Of a stretch of 64,000 nt of DNA, positions 55,630-64,000 are shown in pieces. The notes beneath the pieces were generated by a model. It was not told the origin of the DNA and did not search any database. It was given only the letters and a program-made list of their open reading frames with translations. Origin of the DNA: Candidatus Bathycorpusculum acetigenes. Lineage in GTDB: Archaea > Thermoproteota > Bathyarchaeia > Bathyarchaeales > Bathycorpusculaceae. Every line of letters starts with the position of its first letter. The first letter of the stretch is position 1. Location: contig WQVG01000002.1 of NCBI GenBank assembly GCA_009781675.1, positions 62,001 through 126,000 of the forward strand, read 5' to 3'. A program made the position numbers and the translations under genes.

Positions 55630-55864
55630 CAACCATTTTAACTATCGGTATAAAAACAAAGGTCACAAGGATCAGAGCTGAATTTAGAGATATGGTAACT
55701 TAAGGAACTGCACAAACGGCAACTCATAACTCGCGAAGAACTGGAAAAGTTATAAAGAGTGTAATGCAATATAGCGGTTGGACATGATGAAGGATGAGAC
55801 AGACTGAGGCGCATTGCCAAGTCTCGACCGAGCAAGGGAAATACAAGATACAGACAGGGGTAAT

Positions 55865-56212
55865 ATGTTCAACGAAATCTGCATTTATGAAGCTAGAATA
55901 GATAAACAGAACGAAATTGAGGAGCTAATGCGTGAAGTAGCAGAATTTTATCGTTCACAACCCGGCGTAATTGATGTGCGCTATATAAAACGTACACACC
56001 GCCAAAAAGACTTTAATGCTGTCAAAGCAGGCGAACCACCCATCCGTCTAACAAGGCAGGTTGGGAAGGTCACTTATATGCTCTGTTTGGTGGTTGAAGA
56101 CGAAGAAACCCATGGAAGGTTGGCGAAGCCTGGACTTGAAAAGTTCTATAAACGGTGGACCCGTTGCCTTACTACCATGCCGAAGATACTTTTAGGCGAA
56201 AATATTGTATAA
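55865..56212 (+). CDS. ABM-fold (dimeric alpha/beta-barrel) protein, hypothetical
   Basis: A 115-residue protein from ATG 55865 (AGGGG just upstream): EICIYEARIDKQNEIEELMREVAEFYRSQPGVIDVRYIKRTHR fits the antibiotic-biosynthesis-monooxygenase/dimeric barrel fold, and the C-terminal half carries the second strand set (KVTYMLCLVVEDEETHG). The substrate is unknown; no heme or flavin ligand is obvious. The track start at 55814 adds an unlikely N-terminus. Confidence 0.65.
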   Translation: MFNEICIYEARIDKQNEIEELMREVAEFYRSQPGVIDVRYIKRTHRQKDFNAVKAGEPPIRLTRQVGKVTYMLCLVVEDEETHGRLAKPGLEKFYKRWTRCLTTMPKILLGENIV

Positions 56213-56393
56213 AAGATCTCCGCGGAAGTTATATGGGAGTTGCTCTCGCTTTGTGTAGAGAGGGTTTAATCTGTGTTCGGTAGCGTGAAATGGTACGAAA
56301 AAACAACGAACAACGACAAAACTTTGATCGATTATAAGGTACGTCTCTGCAAGAGATCGGTATATTAAAATATTTAGCGGATAATTTGAGGTT

Positions 56394-56834
56394 ATGAAGA
56401 AAGTACTTGTACTATATTATAGCCGCAGTGGGAACACTGAAAAGATGGCTAATGCCGTGGTTGAAGGGGCCAAAAGTATCAACGGCATCGAAGTCCAATT
56501 AAGCTATCATGTTGAACCCCAAGAGTTAACTGGTTACAACGCAATTCTCGTTGGCACCCCAACTTATCGCAAAGAAATACCAGTCGAATATAAGAACCTC
56601 TTTGAAGCAGTCACCGCCCAAGGAATAAACTTAAAGGACAAAACAGGCGCCGTCTTTGGTTCTTATGGCTGGAGCGGAGAAGCAACACGATTGGTTCAAG
56701 ATATTATGCAAAAGGTTGAAATGCGAGTCACTGAGCAACCCATAAACGCCAAGTACATACCGGATCAAGCCACGCTTGAGGCTTGCCGCAGTCTGGGGAA
56801 GAGAGTTTCCGAAAATTTGATGAATGAAGCTTAA
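56394..56834 (+). CDS. Flavodoxin
   Basis: A 146-residue flavodoxin: VLVLYYSRSGNTEKMANAV (FMN phosphate loop), VGTPTYRKEIP and TGAVFGSYGWSGEATRLV (isoalloxazine loops). The short chain is typical of archaeal/anaerobic flavodoxins. It could serve Fe-S or radical enzymes; no partner is adjacent. Confidence 0.92.
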   Translation: MKKVLVLYYSRSGNTEKMANAVVEGAKSINGIEVQLSYHVEPQELTGYNAILVGTPTYRKEIPVEYKNLFEAVTAQGINLKDKTGAVFGSYGWSGEATRLVQDIMQKVEMRVTEQPINAKYIPDQATLEACRSLGKRVSENLMNEA

Positions 56835-57033
56835 CCTGACTCCTCAACATAATTGTTGCTTTTTACCCTAGTGGAAGAGCGGGAGCAAGTTACAAAAGGT
56901 TTGAAAAGATAATATAACGGTTAAGAGTCGACTTTTGTAAAACGGTTACGACGTATTGTCGGTCAGTACCGAAACACAAATGGAAGAAGACTTTGGAATA
57001 AAAACAGTTTAAAGCTCCAAACGGGGACAGGGG

Positions 57034-58593
57034 TTAAAATAAGGTGGCGTCTTGCAGATAATTCTTATTAGTTCTTAAGGCTATCTCGGCCTTTGTTAAT
57101 TCGTTACTAAGATATGCAGAATGATCCAATTTCGAAACTATACCCATTTCCAAAATCTTTGCATGTACTGCTTGAGCCGTTTTGCCTTTGATAATATTGG
57201 CAGGCTTAGTTTGATTGTTCGCTGAGTAATGTATAGCAACTAACATGCGGTCAGTATGGTCTATAAAAATTCTAAAAGCACCCAAGTGATCAAGGGTGGC
57301 GGGCGCTACTTTTTCAGGGGCAATAATAACTGACTTAGCGGTAGATTCTAGGGTTCTGTCGTAGGGTTCTTCGTGGTCACGCTTGTCTTTGAGGATCAAA
57401 AGGTCGATACCAAGGTCTTTTGGGACGGATCCGCGTTTTTTAGCTAGAAACATCATTTTTGATGCAACAACCTCTTCGGCAACGGTGCCTTTGGCTTTGA
57501 TGCTCTTCTCTGTTGCTAAGAGGATACCCCCGCCTATCTCTGCTGAGAGGCGGGTTAAGACGGCGTTTAGGCCCACAGAATCTGCATCAAAGAGTTCAGT
57601 TACATTAGAGATACCGATAAACAGGGGTACCTCAGGGTTTCGCTGTGCAAACTCTTTAAAAGCAAAAAATGAGTTGAGGATTTCTTGGGGATCTAAAATT
57701 AAGTCTGCTAGGATGCGATTTACGCCTAGGCTTCTGGCTGTGGCAATGGTTTCCTCAAGAAACGGTATACGTTCAGAGGCTTTTTTTGGAATGTAGCCTA
57801 TACTCTGGTTAGTGGGAATAACAACAACTACGACATCTTTGATGTAGGGGGCTATGGCTTTGAGGTTGCCTGCGTCAGCGCTTAAAACTAGTTGTGCACC
57901 TGCTTTCACTGCCGCTTTAATCTCCTCAGGATTGAGCGAATCGATACTCACAGGCAAATCAGTGACTTCCCGAACCCAGTGTACCATCTGTGCAGCTTTT
58001 TCTGGTTGGGATTCACCTGTAACCATACCAACATCGATAAAATCTGCACCTGCTAAGGCAAAGCGACGTGCCGTTTGTTGGATAGTCGTCTTGTCCATCA
58101 GAGCGGCATCCACAATTTCGGCGAGCACCCGCAGGGGAAAATCTTTGCCAACCGCCACATCGCCTACTATCATGTTTCCGGGGTTTTTAAGCAGGATGTC
58201 GCGTTGATTTTCGACTTTTTCTAGTTCTGCCAAAGCTTTCTTAGTCAGCTTCTGCTGGAGTAACTCATCGGCGGGTGTGGTCGTTGAGAGTTCCACTTCG
58301 CAGAGCATATCGAGCACTACAGGAAGGTCAGCGGCATATCGGGGTCCCTTAAAGGCAGAGATACCGATGGCTTTGGTTATGACAGCAGTGTTGCCTCTGA
58401 GCAAACCAGGAGTTAGGATAATGTTGAAACGTGAGAGATTTTGGTCTTTTAAGCCATCAATGATTGTTTGGGGCGTTAAAAAAGCGGCAACTGCAGTTTG
58501 TAGTGCAATAACTTCGGTTTCAATTTGGCTTTGTTTGGCGTATGTAGCAACGGCTTCTGCGGCCAGTTGTCCGGTGATAAGAAGCACCTTCAT
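57034..58593 (-). CDS. Dihydropteroate synthase-like protein of methanopterin synthesis (DUF6513-type)
   Basis: A 519-residue archaeal protein with an N-terminal domain (about 170 residues) and a DHPS-like TIM barrel: GADFIDVGMVTGESQPE, LPVSIDSLNPEEIKAAVKAGAQLVLSADAGNL and LADLILDPQEI; the C-terminus adds a further alpha/beta domain with FIDHTDRMLVAIHY. This family is associated with tetrahydromethanopterin synthesis. It is the last gene of a DUF447-RFAP synthase-DHPS-like operon, starting two bases after the previous stop. Confidence 0.87.
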   Translation of the reverse strand: MKVLLITGQLAAEAVATYAKQSQIETEVIALQTAVAAFLTPQTIIDGLKDQNLSRFNIILTPGLLRGNTAVITKAIGISAFKGPRYAADLPVVLDMLCEVELSTTTPADELLQQKLTKKALAELEKVENQRDILLKNPGNMIVGDVAVGKDFPLRVLAEIVDAALMDKTTIQQTARRFALAGADFIDVGMVTGESQPEKAAQMVHWVREVTDLPVSIDSLNPEEIKAAVKAGAQLVLSADAGNLKAIAPYIKDVVVVVIPTNQSIGYIPKKASERIPFLEETIATARSLGVNRILADLILDPQEILNSFFAFKEFAQRNPEVPLFIGISNVTELFDADSVGLNAVLTRLSAEIGGGILLATEKSIKAKGTVAEEVVASKMMFLAKKRGSVPKDLGIDLLILKDKRDHEEPYDRTLESTAKSVIIAPEKVAPATLDHLGAFRIFIDHTDRMLVAIHYSANNQTKPANIIKGKTAQAVHAKILEMGIVSKLDHSAYLSNELTKAEIALRTNKNYLQDATLF

Positions 58594-58595
58594 CT

Positions 58596-59561
58596 TTAAG
58601 CCTCGACGTTGATGGTTGCACCTTGGTTGTTGGCTTTGGCGATAAAGGCGTCGCCTCCGGCGTTGTCTTTAAGATGTTTTTGGACTTTGGTTAAAAATGA
58701 GTTTGCTTGTTGTTGTTTTACGATTGCGTAGAGTGCAGGCCCCCAGGAACTCTGGCCTACTCCGTATGCGCCTGTCTGTTTCATGAATTCGATGCATTTT
58801 GTGGAGGCTGATTTGGCGTAGGTTCCACCTTGAGCTTGAGCAAAATGGTTTCCTGTTAAAATTTGGATTTTTGTGAGTGCCGTCCCAAAGTTCTCGATGT
58901 CGTGTTCTGCTATTGCGGGTAATAGTTTGAGCATAATTAAGCGGCAGATCTGTCCCACATCGTGGGCGGGCATGCTTGTGAGCTTGTCAAATGCATGATT
59001 TTCTTCAGAGCTGGATAAACCCTTGGACTGGTTGGGAAAAGCAACGATAAAGCACCATTCCTCAGGAAATGGCTTATGGTAAATCAGCGGCGGAGCAACT
59101 TGGGTTTTTGGGTTTTTGCCGCCATCCACCACAAAACCCCCATACTCAAAGATGCTGGTGCCAACGCTTGTCCGTTTGGCTCGCCCGACGGCGGTTGCAA
59201 GTTCGGGTATTGGCGCTTTGATATCTGAGATTTTTGCGAGTGCGACCGCGATGGCTATGGCAAGTTGGGTGCCTGAGCCTAAACCGGTATGGCATGGAAT
59301 TGTTTTGGCGATGTTGAGATGTACTTTGGGCTGTAGGGGGTATTTTGTGAAAAAACGGTCGGTGATTTCTTGGGCGAGGTCTGTTTGTTCTCCTGTAATT
59401 TTGAGACCGGTAGCGGTTTGAGCTTCGACTATGACGTTTGGGTGGTCTATACCGACGCCTAAGCCTCCAAACAAGCGGTCTAGGTCGCCATTCATGTCGA
59501 TTAAGCCTAAATGGAGTCTTGCGGGGGTTTTGATGGAGATTTTTATGGTTCCTGCCTCCAC
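58596..59561 (-). CDS. Beta-ribofuranosylaminobenzene 5'-phosphate synthase
   Basis: A 321-residue GHMP-kinase-fold enzyme, first committed to tetrahydromethanopterin: it joins p-aminobenzoate (or p-hydroxybenzoate) to PRPP. Seen: TPARLHLGLIDMNGDLDRLFGGLGVGID, IPCHTGLGSGTQLAIAIAVAL (glycine-rich loop), GTSIFEYGGFVVDGGK, FPNQSKGLSSSEE and GVGQSSWGPALYAI. Its start overlaps the end of the DUF447 gene by 19 bases. Confidence 0.94.
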   Translation of the reverse strand: MEAGTIKISIKTPARLHLGLIDMNGDLDRLFGGLGVGIDHPNVIVEAQTATGLKITGEQTDLAQEITDRFFTKYPLQPKVHLNIAKTIPCHTGLGSGTQLAIAIAVALAKISDIKAPIPELATAVGRAKRTSVGTSIFEYGGFVVDGGKNPKTQVAPPLIYHKPFPEEWCFIVAFPNQSKGLSSSEENHAFDKLTSMPAHDVGQICRLIMLKLLPAIAEHDIENFGTALTKIQILTGNHFAQAQGGTYAKSASTKCIEFMKQTGAYGVGQSSWGPALYAIVKQQQANSFLTKVQKHLKDNAGGDAFIAKANNQGATINVEA

Positions 59562-60223
59562 AATGCAATCCGCTTTTGTAAATCATCTAACACCAATGTG
59601 TAGATGCTGTTGGGAGCCACACGTTCTACAATATCGGCGTAGTCACGGATTTTTTCGATTAATTTGGCAGTTTCGGTTTGTTTTTGAGGTATTTTGAGGT
59701 ATGCTTCTATGCGGGTTGCATGTATGAGTGTTTCGAGCGTTAATGCCATGGCGCGGCTGTAGGGTTGAGGATAGCTTGCCTTTGAGGTGATGTGCTGAAC
59801 TCTGCAGGTAACTTCTGTTTTTTCATCGTCAATCGGCTTAAAGTTCACGATTAAGACTTCAAGAGCGGCATCTGTATCCCGTAGCTTTGGGGCCTTCACA
59901 AAATTTGCTTGAACAAACCACTCTGAGGGAACTTTTCCCTCGGGGTTGATTTCTTTGAATGTGGATTTGTAGAAGACCTCTATATCACTGGTAAGGTTTA
60001 TGACGGCACATTGGGCAGTTTTTAGGTTCCGCAGGGTTTTTGAGGTATTAAAGATCGTTAGGGTCAGGTGTTTTTCATCAAGCATTGTTACGCCCATGGG
60101 TGCTGTGTTGGGTGTGTGATCGGGATTTGGGGTGGAGATAATGGATTCATAGATTACATTTTTTTTGAAGTTGAAGCTGGATAGTTTCTCTAAATCAGCT
60201 TGGAACCGCACAGTCATGAGCAT
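59543..60223 (-). CDS. DUF447 family protein
   Basis: A 226-residue archaeal protein with a split-barrel FMN-type N-terminal domain (YESIISTPNPDHTPNTAPMGV, LTIFNTSKTLRNLKTAQCAVINLTSD) and a helical C-terminus (SRAMALTLETLIHATRIEAYL). DUF447 genes regularly accompany RFAP synthase in archaea. A role in methanopterin synthesis is likely but not proven. It is the first gene of the operon, and the next starts within its end. Confidence 0.88.
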   Translation of the reverse strand: MLMTVRFQADLEKLSSFNFKKNVIYESIISTPNPDHTPNTAPMGVTMLDEKHLTLTIFNTSKTLRNLKTAQCAVINLTSDIEVFYKSTFKEINPEGKVPSEWFVQANFVKAPKLRDTDAALEVLIVNFKPIDDEKTEVTCRVQHITSKASYPQPYSRAMALTLETLIHATRIEAYLKIPQKQTETAKLIEKIRDYADIVERVAPNSIYTLVLDDLQKRIALWRQEP

Positions 60224-60814
60224 TCCCGTTCAATCGAATGTAAAATTTTACAGTTAGATAATAAAAGTTTTGCCACATAAACCGTCAAAGGTTTACCGTC
60301 TAAAGGGCCACAACAGCAACATCGGCACTTGGCCTTCAAAATGGTAGAAAATATTCAGAATACGGTTCATCGAGATTTAGTGTAATAACCCCTTTTTGAG
60401 CCCGAGGGGTAAATGAGGAATTACGGTTTGTTGTATTGTGTCATCGTTTTTTGCTACGGAGTTTACTGGTCATCGCTCGTCTTAAACGTCGTTGTTCTTT
60501 GATGAGAGGTATGTTATCAAAGAACCTACCGATTTCACGTATTGCAGGAGGTCACATCCAACGTTTCCAACACTGACTGAATATCCGATTCATACCAGTT
60601 GGTGTGAGCCTGTTTCTGTTTTCTATGTTATCTCAACCTTATCGGCTAATATATCACTAGCAACAAGCAGAAAGTACATCCTACAAATCGTACTATATAT
60701 CGACTTTCCAATAATAGTACATTATTTCCAGGATACTATTCAAGTCTTGTTTTACGGATAAAATTAGCTGAAACATAACTGCTGACAAATATATACGAGA
60801 TTGGAAATACGGGT
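60224..60814. other. Intergenic region, nothing recognised
   Basis: About 590 bases between the DUF447 gene start and the end of the TrpD-like gene. It contains the minus-strand promoter of the methanopterin operon. ORF 60492-60761 has no domain or ribosome binding site. No RNA or repeat is seen. Confidence 0.5.
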
Positions 60815-61885
60815 TTAGGCTTGTTGCTCAGCCAAATGGCTTAATTGCAATAGGGCTTTGCCTGAACTTAATGCTTCGCGTGCCCGTTCCATGCCATCTT
60901 TGTATGAAGTACTTGTGTCTGAAACGTACAGAGCGGCAGCAGCATTCATACAGAACAGATCAGCTAGTGGATGGGTGTACTCGCCGGAAAGAACCCGCTT
61001 AATGGCCACTGCATTATCGTATGCTTTGTTGTAGGAGGCAACATCAAAAGTGATGTGGGTTTTTATGCCGAAATCTTCTGGTTGTACAGTATATGTTTGA
61101 ATTTTATTGTTTTTAAGTTCAACTACTCTTGTTGGACCACAGGGTGAAAATTCATCAATACCAAGGTCAGCATCATGACCCTTAACCATGCCGTATGGAG
61201 CTACAGCACGACTAACGCCGATTTCTTTCAAGATGGCAATAAGTTGATCACATACTTGAGGTGCATAAGCGCCAATTACCATACAACTGGTATTCGCACA
61301 GGGCATTGTCAAGGGTCCGACAATGTTAAATGCGGATGTAAAACGCATGTACTGGATAAGGCGTGCCCAACCGGATTTTAAAAATATTTCACCGGGCAGG
61401 TAGCAGATATTGTATTTTTCTAAACTTTGTTTTGCTTTACTCATTGGGCTCGATAGGTTAACGCCTAATATTTCAAAAATTTCAGATGCTCCCGAGACGC
61501 CTGTTACTTTTTTGGCGCCTTTTTTAGCAATCGGAACACCGCAAGCGGAAGCAATAAGTGCGGCAGGCGAGGATGCATTTACAGTTTTCATAGCATCCGA
61601 CCCTGTGCCGACAATATCGCAGACAGTCCCTTTAACGTTAGCTGTAAATTTTTCTGTGTCAAACTTGTCTAGGGCATCCCAAACGCCAGATAACTCTTCA
61701 GTTGTTGGTTTACGGGCAATGTGAACTATCAAAAAAGCCCCCTGTTGGAGTTCGGGTTGCTCATTTAAGATAATTTGACGATATGCTTCACAGGATTCTT
61801 CGCGGGTCATCGTTTTACCGGCAGCTACTTTACAGATTAGTTGACCGAATTCGCGTAATTTTTCTTCAGTTACCAAAGTCATCAA
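60815..61885 (-). CDS. TrpD-family phosphoribosyltransferase, divergent
   Basis: A 356-residue protein with the anthranilate phosphoribosyltransferase fold: DIVGTGSDAMKTVNASSPAALIA (PRPP loop; usual GTGGD and NIST), VPIAKKGAKKVTGVSGASEIFEILGV (usual AKHGNR), FNIVGPLTMPCANTSCMVIGAYAP (usual GPLTNPA) and LGIDEFSPCGPTRVVEL. The altered GTGSD, KKGAKK and GPLTMP positions touch the PRPP and anthranilate sites, so another acceptor is possible. No other trp genes are in the window. It overlaps the dehydrogenase gene by four bases. Confidence 0.85.
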   Translation of the reverse strand: MMTLVTEEKLREFGQLICKVAAGKTMTREESCEAYRQIILNEQPELQQGAFLIVHIARKPTTEELSGVWDALDKFDTEKFTANVKGTVCDIVGTGSDAMKTVNASSPAALIASACGVPIAKKGAKKVTGVSGASEIFEILGVNLSSPMSKAKQSLEKYNICYLPGEIFLKSGWARLIQYMRFTSAFNIVGPLTMPCANTSCMVIGAYAPQVCDQLIAILKEIGVSRAVAPYGMVKGHDADLGIDEFSPCGPTRVVELKNNKIQTYTVQPEDFGIKTHITFDVASYNKAYDNAVAIKRVLSGEYTHPLADLFCMNAAAALYVSDTSTSYKDGMERAREALSSGKALLQLSHLAEQQA

Positions 61886-62859
61886 CCATATTTTTGTAAA
61901 TCTACAACATACTTTAGAGTGCGACCAAGTAGAATTTCAGGCAACACCAAAGGAACACTTTCAAGAGGTATTATTTTATGAATTAGCATTCTGATGGCCT
62001 GAGTGTTGTTTTCTAAGATTTTCAGGGCAGTCTCCATTTGTCGTTTTGTACTTCCATATGCACCAACTAGGGTTAACTGCCGATAATGAAGTTCATTTAA
62101 TAAATCGGTAGGGAAATTTGTGTTTTTTGTGAATCCGCTAAAGAGACAATATTTACCGCCAGGGTTTAATTTTGAAATTCCCTCTCGCAGGGTATTTGGA
62201 TCTGGCGTAGCATTTATTGCAACATCGAAAGTTCCAACCGCTGGGATAGCAGAAATGGTGATGTTTGTTTTTTTACAAAATGGCGTTATTTGTTTGAGCT
62301 TTTCAGAGATGTTTTCGACAACAACCGGTTCTGCACCAAAATATTTGCAGGCTAACCCAAGCATGAGTCCTGCAGGTCCCCCGCCAAAAATGAGTACGTT
62401 TTGGTTTTTTTGCAAATCCACTTGCTCTATTGCATTTACTGCAGATGACAACAATTCAGTCATGCAGGCAATTTCAGGGGGGACATTTTGGGGCACTTTT
62501 ATGAGACTTGTTTTGGGTACTTTTATATATGGTGCAAAGCCGCCATCAACATGGAAACCGATAATTTGTATGTTACTACATAGATTTTCTGCACCATTTT
62601 TGCAGTAGTAACATTCATTACATGTGTTTGCAGGCCAGACGATAAATTTTTCATTTGAATTAAGATCATATCCACAAATTTCGTGACCTAATATTCTTGG
62701 TAGAACAAGGTCTCTTTGACCTTGGAACCACATTTTCGCGTCAGTTCGACATATGGAACAATAAATTACTTTTAGCAATGTTTCAGTATTGTCGCAGTCA
62801 GGTGTTTTGATATCGGTTATGTGGATTTGGTTTATCCCTTCAAGGACGAGTGCTTTCAT
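61882..62859 (-). CDS. Zinc-dependent medium-chain alcohol dehydrogenase
   Basis: The protein (325 residues from ATG 62859, which follows GGTGA) has YCSICRTDAKMW and ILGHEICGYD (catalytic zinc), CNECYYCKNGAENLC (four-cysteine structural zinc) and VLIFGGGPAGLMLGLAC (NAD Rossmann). It resembles sorbitol/threonine dehydrogenases; the substrate is unknown. Its stop overlaps the TrpD-like start (ATGA), so the two are an operon. It is divergent from a RibD-type reductase across a tandem repeat. Confidence 0.88.
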   Translation of the reverse strand: MKALVLEGINQIHITDIKTPDCDNTETLLKVIYCSICRTDAKMWFQGQRDLVLPRILGHEICGYDLNSNEKFIVWPANTCNECYYCKNGAENLCSNIQIIGFHVDGGFAPYIKVPKTSLIKVPQNVPPEIACMTELLSSAVNAIEQVDLQKNQNVLIFGGGPAGLMLGLACKYFGAEPVVVENISEKLKQITPFCKKTNITISAIPAVGTFDVAINATPDPNTLREGISKLNPGGKYCLFSGFTKNTNFPTDLLNELHYRQLTLVGAYGSTKRQMETALKILENNTQAIRMLIHKIIPLESVPLVLPEILLGRTLKYVVDLQKYG

Positions 62860-62940
62860 AGGGTCACCTGCAAGTACGAAGAAGTTGCGTTTCCACATTT
62901 AAGAATATTCATCAGTATTACAGATGTAATACGAACAAAG

Positions 62941-63024
62941 CCTAAACAAAGCAACGCCCCCATGCAAAAACGAGTCACCACACCTAAACAAAGCAACGCC
63001 CCCATGCAAAAACGAGTCACCACA
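62941..63024. repeat. Exact 42-bp tandem duplication
   Basis: The 42-bp unit beginning CCTAAACAAAGCAACGCCCC and ending CGAGTCACCACA occurs twice without change (62941-62982, 62983-63024). It lies in the spacer between the divergent dehydrogenase and RibD-type genes, so it could hold duplicated operator sites, or be a recent slippage event. ORFs through it (62821-63153) are not convincing. Confidence 0.9.
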
Positions 63025-63185
63025 GAGGAAACCACAACCTCTCCAAAGTCGGAACAAAAAGGCATCAATGCCTATCGTTCCAATAGACTGATAGAGAAAC
63101 ACGACGAGTTAATACACTACAACACAGTTATAACAAATCGGAGGAAGCGGTAATACAAGGAATAGAGGTTATTGTTGGCGGTTTC

Positions 63186-63815
63186 ATGAGTATTGATGGA
63201 AAAATAGCACCTGCCAATCGAAACGGTAAAGAATTCACTCAATTTATGACCCCTCTGCACAAAAAAATGCTACATAGCATCAGAGCATCAGTTGACGCAG
63301 TTATAGTGGGAATAAACACGGTTTTAGCAGATGACCCCTCACTAACGGTAAGAGATGTCGAGGGTAAAAATCCGCTCAGAGTGATATTGGACAACAAAGC
63401 TCAAACCCCCCTAACTGCAAAAATCGCAGATACAAGCCAAGCACCCACACTAATAGCTACAACTAACCAGGCATCAAAAGAAAAAATTATTTTATTAAAA
63501 AATAAAAATATCGATGTTTTTGTTTCAAATTCAGAAACAGGTAATCTGCAAGAATTAATAGAGACACTCAAAAATCGCGGTGTAAAGAGGATTCTTGTAG
63601 AAGGCGGCGCGGAAGTACGGTGGAGCTTTTTTGAATCAAACCTTGTGGATAAATTGTTCGTTTGGATTATGCCCTTTGTTTGGGGCGGCAGAGACGCACC
63701 AACGTTAGTAGATGGGCAGGGTTTTCTTAGAGCACAAGACACTAAAAAACTGAAAGTACATAGCATAGAACAGGTTGAGGGATTGATGGTTATTTGGTTT
63801 TCAGTTGAGCATTAA
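63186..63815 (+). CDS. RibD C-terminal-type pyrimidine reductase
   Basis: A 209-residue reductase of the RibD/ArfC family: MSIDGKIAPANRNGKEF, SVDAVIVGINTVLADDPSLTVR, NPLRVILDN, RILVEGGAEVRWSFFE and VDKLFVWIMPFVWGG. In archaea the enzyme reduces 2,5-diamino-6-ribosylamino-pyrimidinone phosphate in riboflavin/F420 synthesis. The coordinates use the first ATG, but homologues usually have about ten more residues, and the frame is open upstream (EVIVGGF). GGAGG at 63140-63144 precedes GTA 63150 and ATA 63153, with no canonical start. Confidence 0.88.
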   Translation: MSIDGKIAPANRNGKEFTQFMTPLHKKMLHSIRASVDAVIVGINTVLADDPSLTVRDVEGKNPLRVILDNKAQTPLTAKIADTSQAPTLIATTNQASKEKIILLKNKNIDVFVSNSETGNLQELIETLKNRGVKRILVEGGAEVRWSFFESNLVDKLFVWIMPFVWGGRDAPTLVDGQGFLRAQDTKKLKVHSIEQVEGLMVIWFSVEH

Positions 63816-64000
63816 GGTTTGTCGGAGAGACTTGAAGCCGCCTGTTTTTACCTTTACTTCTCTAGACGTTTAAGTCTTTGATGGCTAAAAGTCATGATCA
63901 GGTTTTAGTAAACATTTAGATTATCCCCAAGTGTTTACTTAAAATTGATTGGAAACGCTTGGTGTCGCCGCCACTTAAGGTAACCAATTGTTTTAATTTT
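63816..64000. other. Window end, no gene recognised
   Basis: The last 185 bases follow the reductase stop and contain T-rich tracts (CTGTTTTTACCTTTACTTC) that may terminate transcription. No gene starts are supported before the window ends. Confidence 0.4.

Noticed and set aside
62821-63153. 110-residue ORF spanning the 42-bp tandem repeat
   Set aside because: It overlaps the dehydrogenase start and promoter spacer, has no domain, and its repeated segment just follows the DNA duplication.

Overview
The window looks like a chromosomal segment of a mesophilic, AT-rich archaeon. Evidence seen in the sequence: a LysW-carrier amino-acid pathway, a methanopterin-type set (RFAP synthase, DUF447, archaeal dihydropteroate-synthase-like protein), prefoldin beta, DUF3194, Lrp and CooT proteins, a tRNA gene with an intron, and archaeal TATA-like promoter boxes. 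A complete bacterial-type NHEJ set and bacterial-type folate genes lie beside them. This mixture would fit Bathyarchaeia or a related TACK lineage, but that is an inference; no rRNA is present to place it.

Layout. 0.1-6.1 kb, minus strand: a persulfide-dioxygenase-like hydrolase, then NHEJ genes split into single domains (phosphoesterase, ligase, Ku, and polymerase), with a ferredoxin-type aldo/keto reductase in between. 6.3-9.9 kb: an OB-fold protein, small zinc proteins, a DUF1801 protein, a candidate structured RNA and tRNA-Arg(CCT) with a 64-nt D-loop intron. 10.1-16.4 kb: the LysW operon lysW-X-Y-Z-J-K, with a divergent Lrp/LysM-like regulator. 16.6-17.9 kb: CooT, a PD-(D/E)xK-like protein and a GIY-YIG protein.

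18-30.5 kb: a type I-B CRISPR-Cas locus. The array has 53 repeats of 37 bp and 52 spacers, is read on the minus strand, and has its leader on the cas4 side. The cas operon runs cas8b-cas7-cas5-cas3-cas6-cas1-cas2-cas4. Two diverged repeat copies lie upstream of cas8b (30770-30892). Both keep the crRNA hairpin stem although much of the rest has drifted, which makes them a candidate CreA/CreR-like mini-CRISPR.

31-36.8 kb: a C2H2 zinc finger, a Cys-rich four-helix copper protein, then a carbohydrate island (two GH130 phosphorylases, a GT4 glycosyltransferase, an (alpha/alpha)6-barrel protein and a CBS protein). 36.8-44.7 kb: Sua5, a PAC4-like protein, prefoldin beta, DUF3194, a DHH phosphoesterase, a second copy of the candidate structured RNA, an ECF transporter module (two ATPases and EcfT) and endonuclease IV. 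44.8-49 kb: a tightly overlapping three-gene unit (RapA-like SNF2 helicase, Cys-rich zinc protein, Mrr-fold protein with degenerate active site) that may be an uncharacterised DNA-processing or defence module.

49.3-64 kb: a possible 16-residue lysine-rich peptide gene, pyrD-pyrK, an AlkD-like glycosylase, folE-folP-folBK, an ABM-fold protein, a flavodoxin, the methanopterin operon (DUF447, RFAP synthase, DHPS-like), and a zinc alcohol dehydrogenase/TrpD-like pair divergent from a RibD-type reductase across an exact 42-bp tandem duplication. A recurring oddity is that four genes have open, protein-like upstream extensions with a Shine-Dalgarno sequence but no ATG, GTG or TTG at the expected start.
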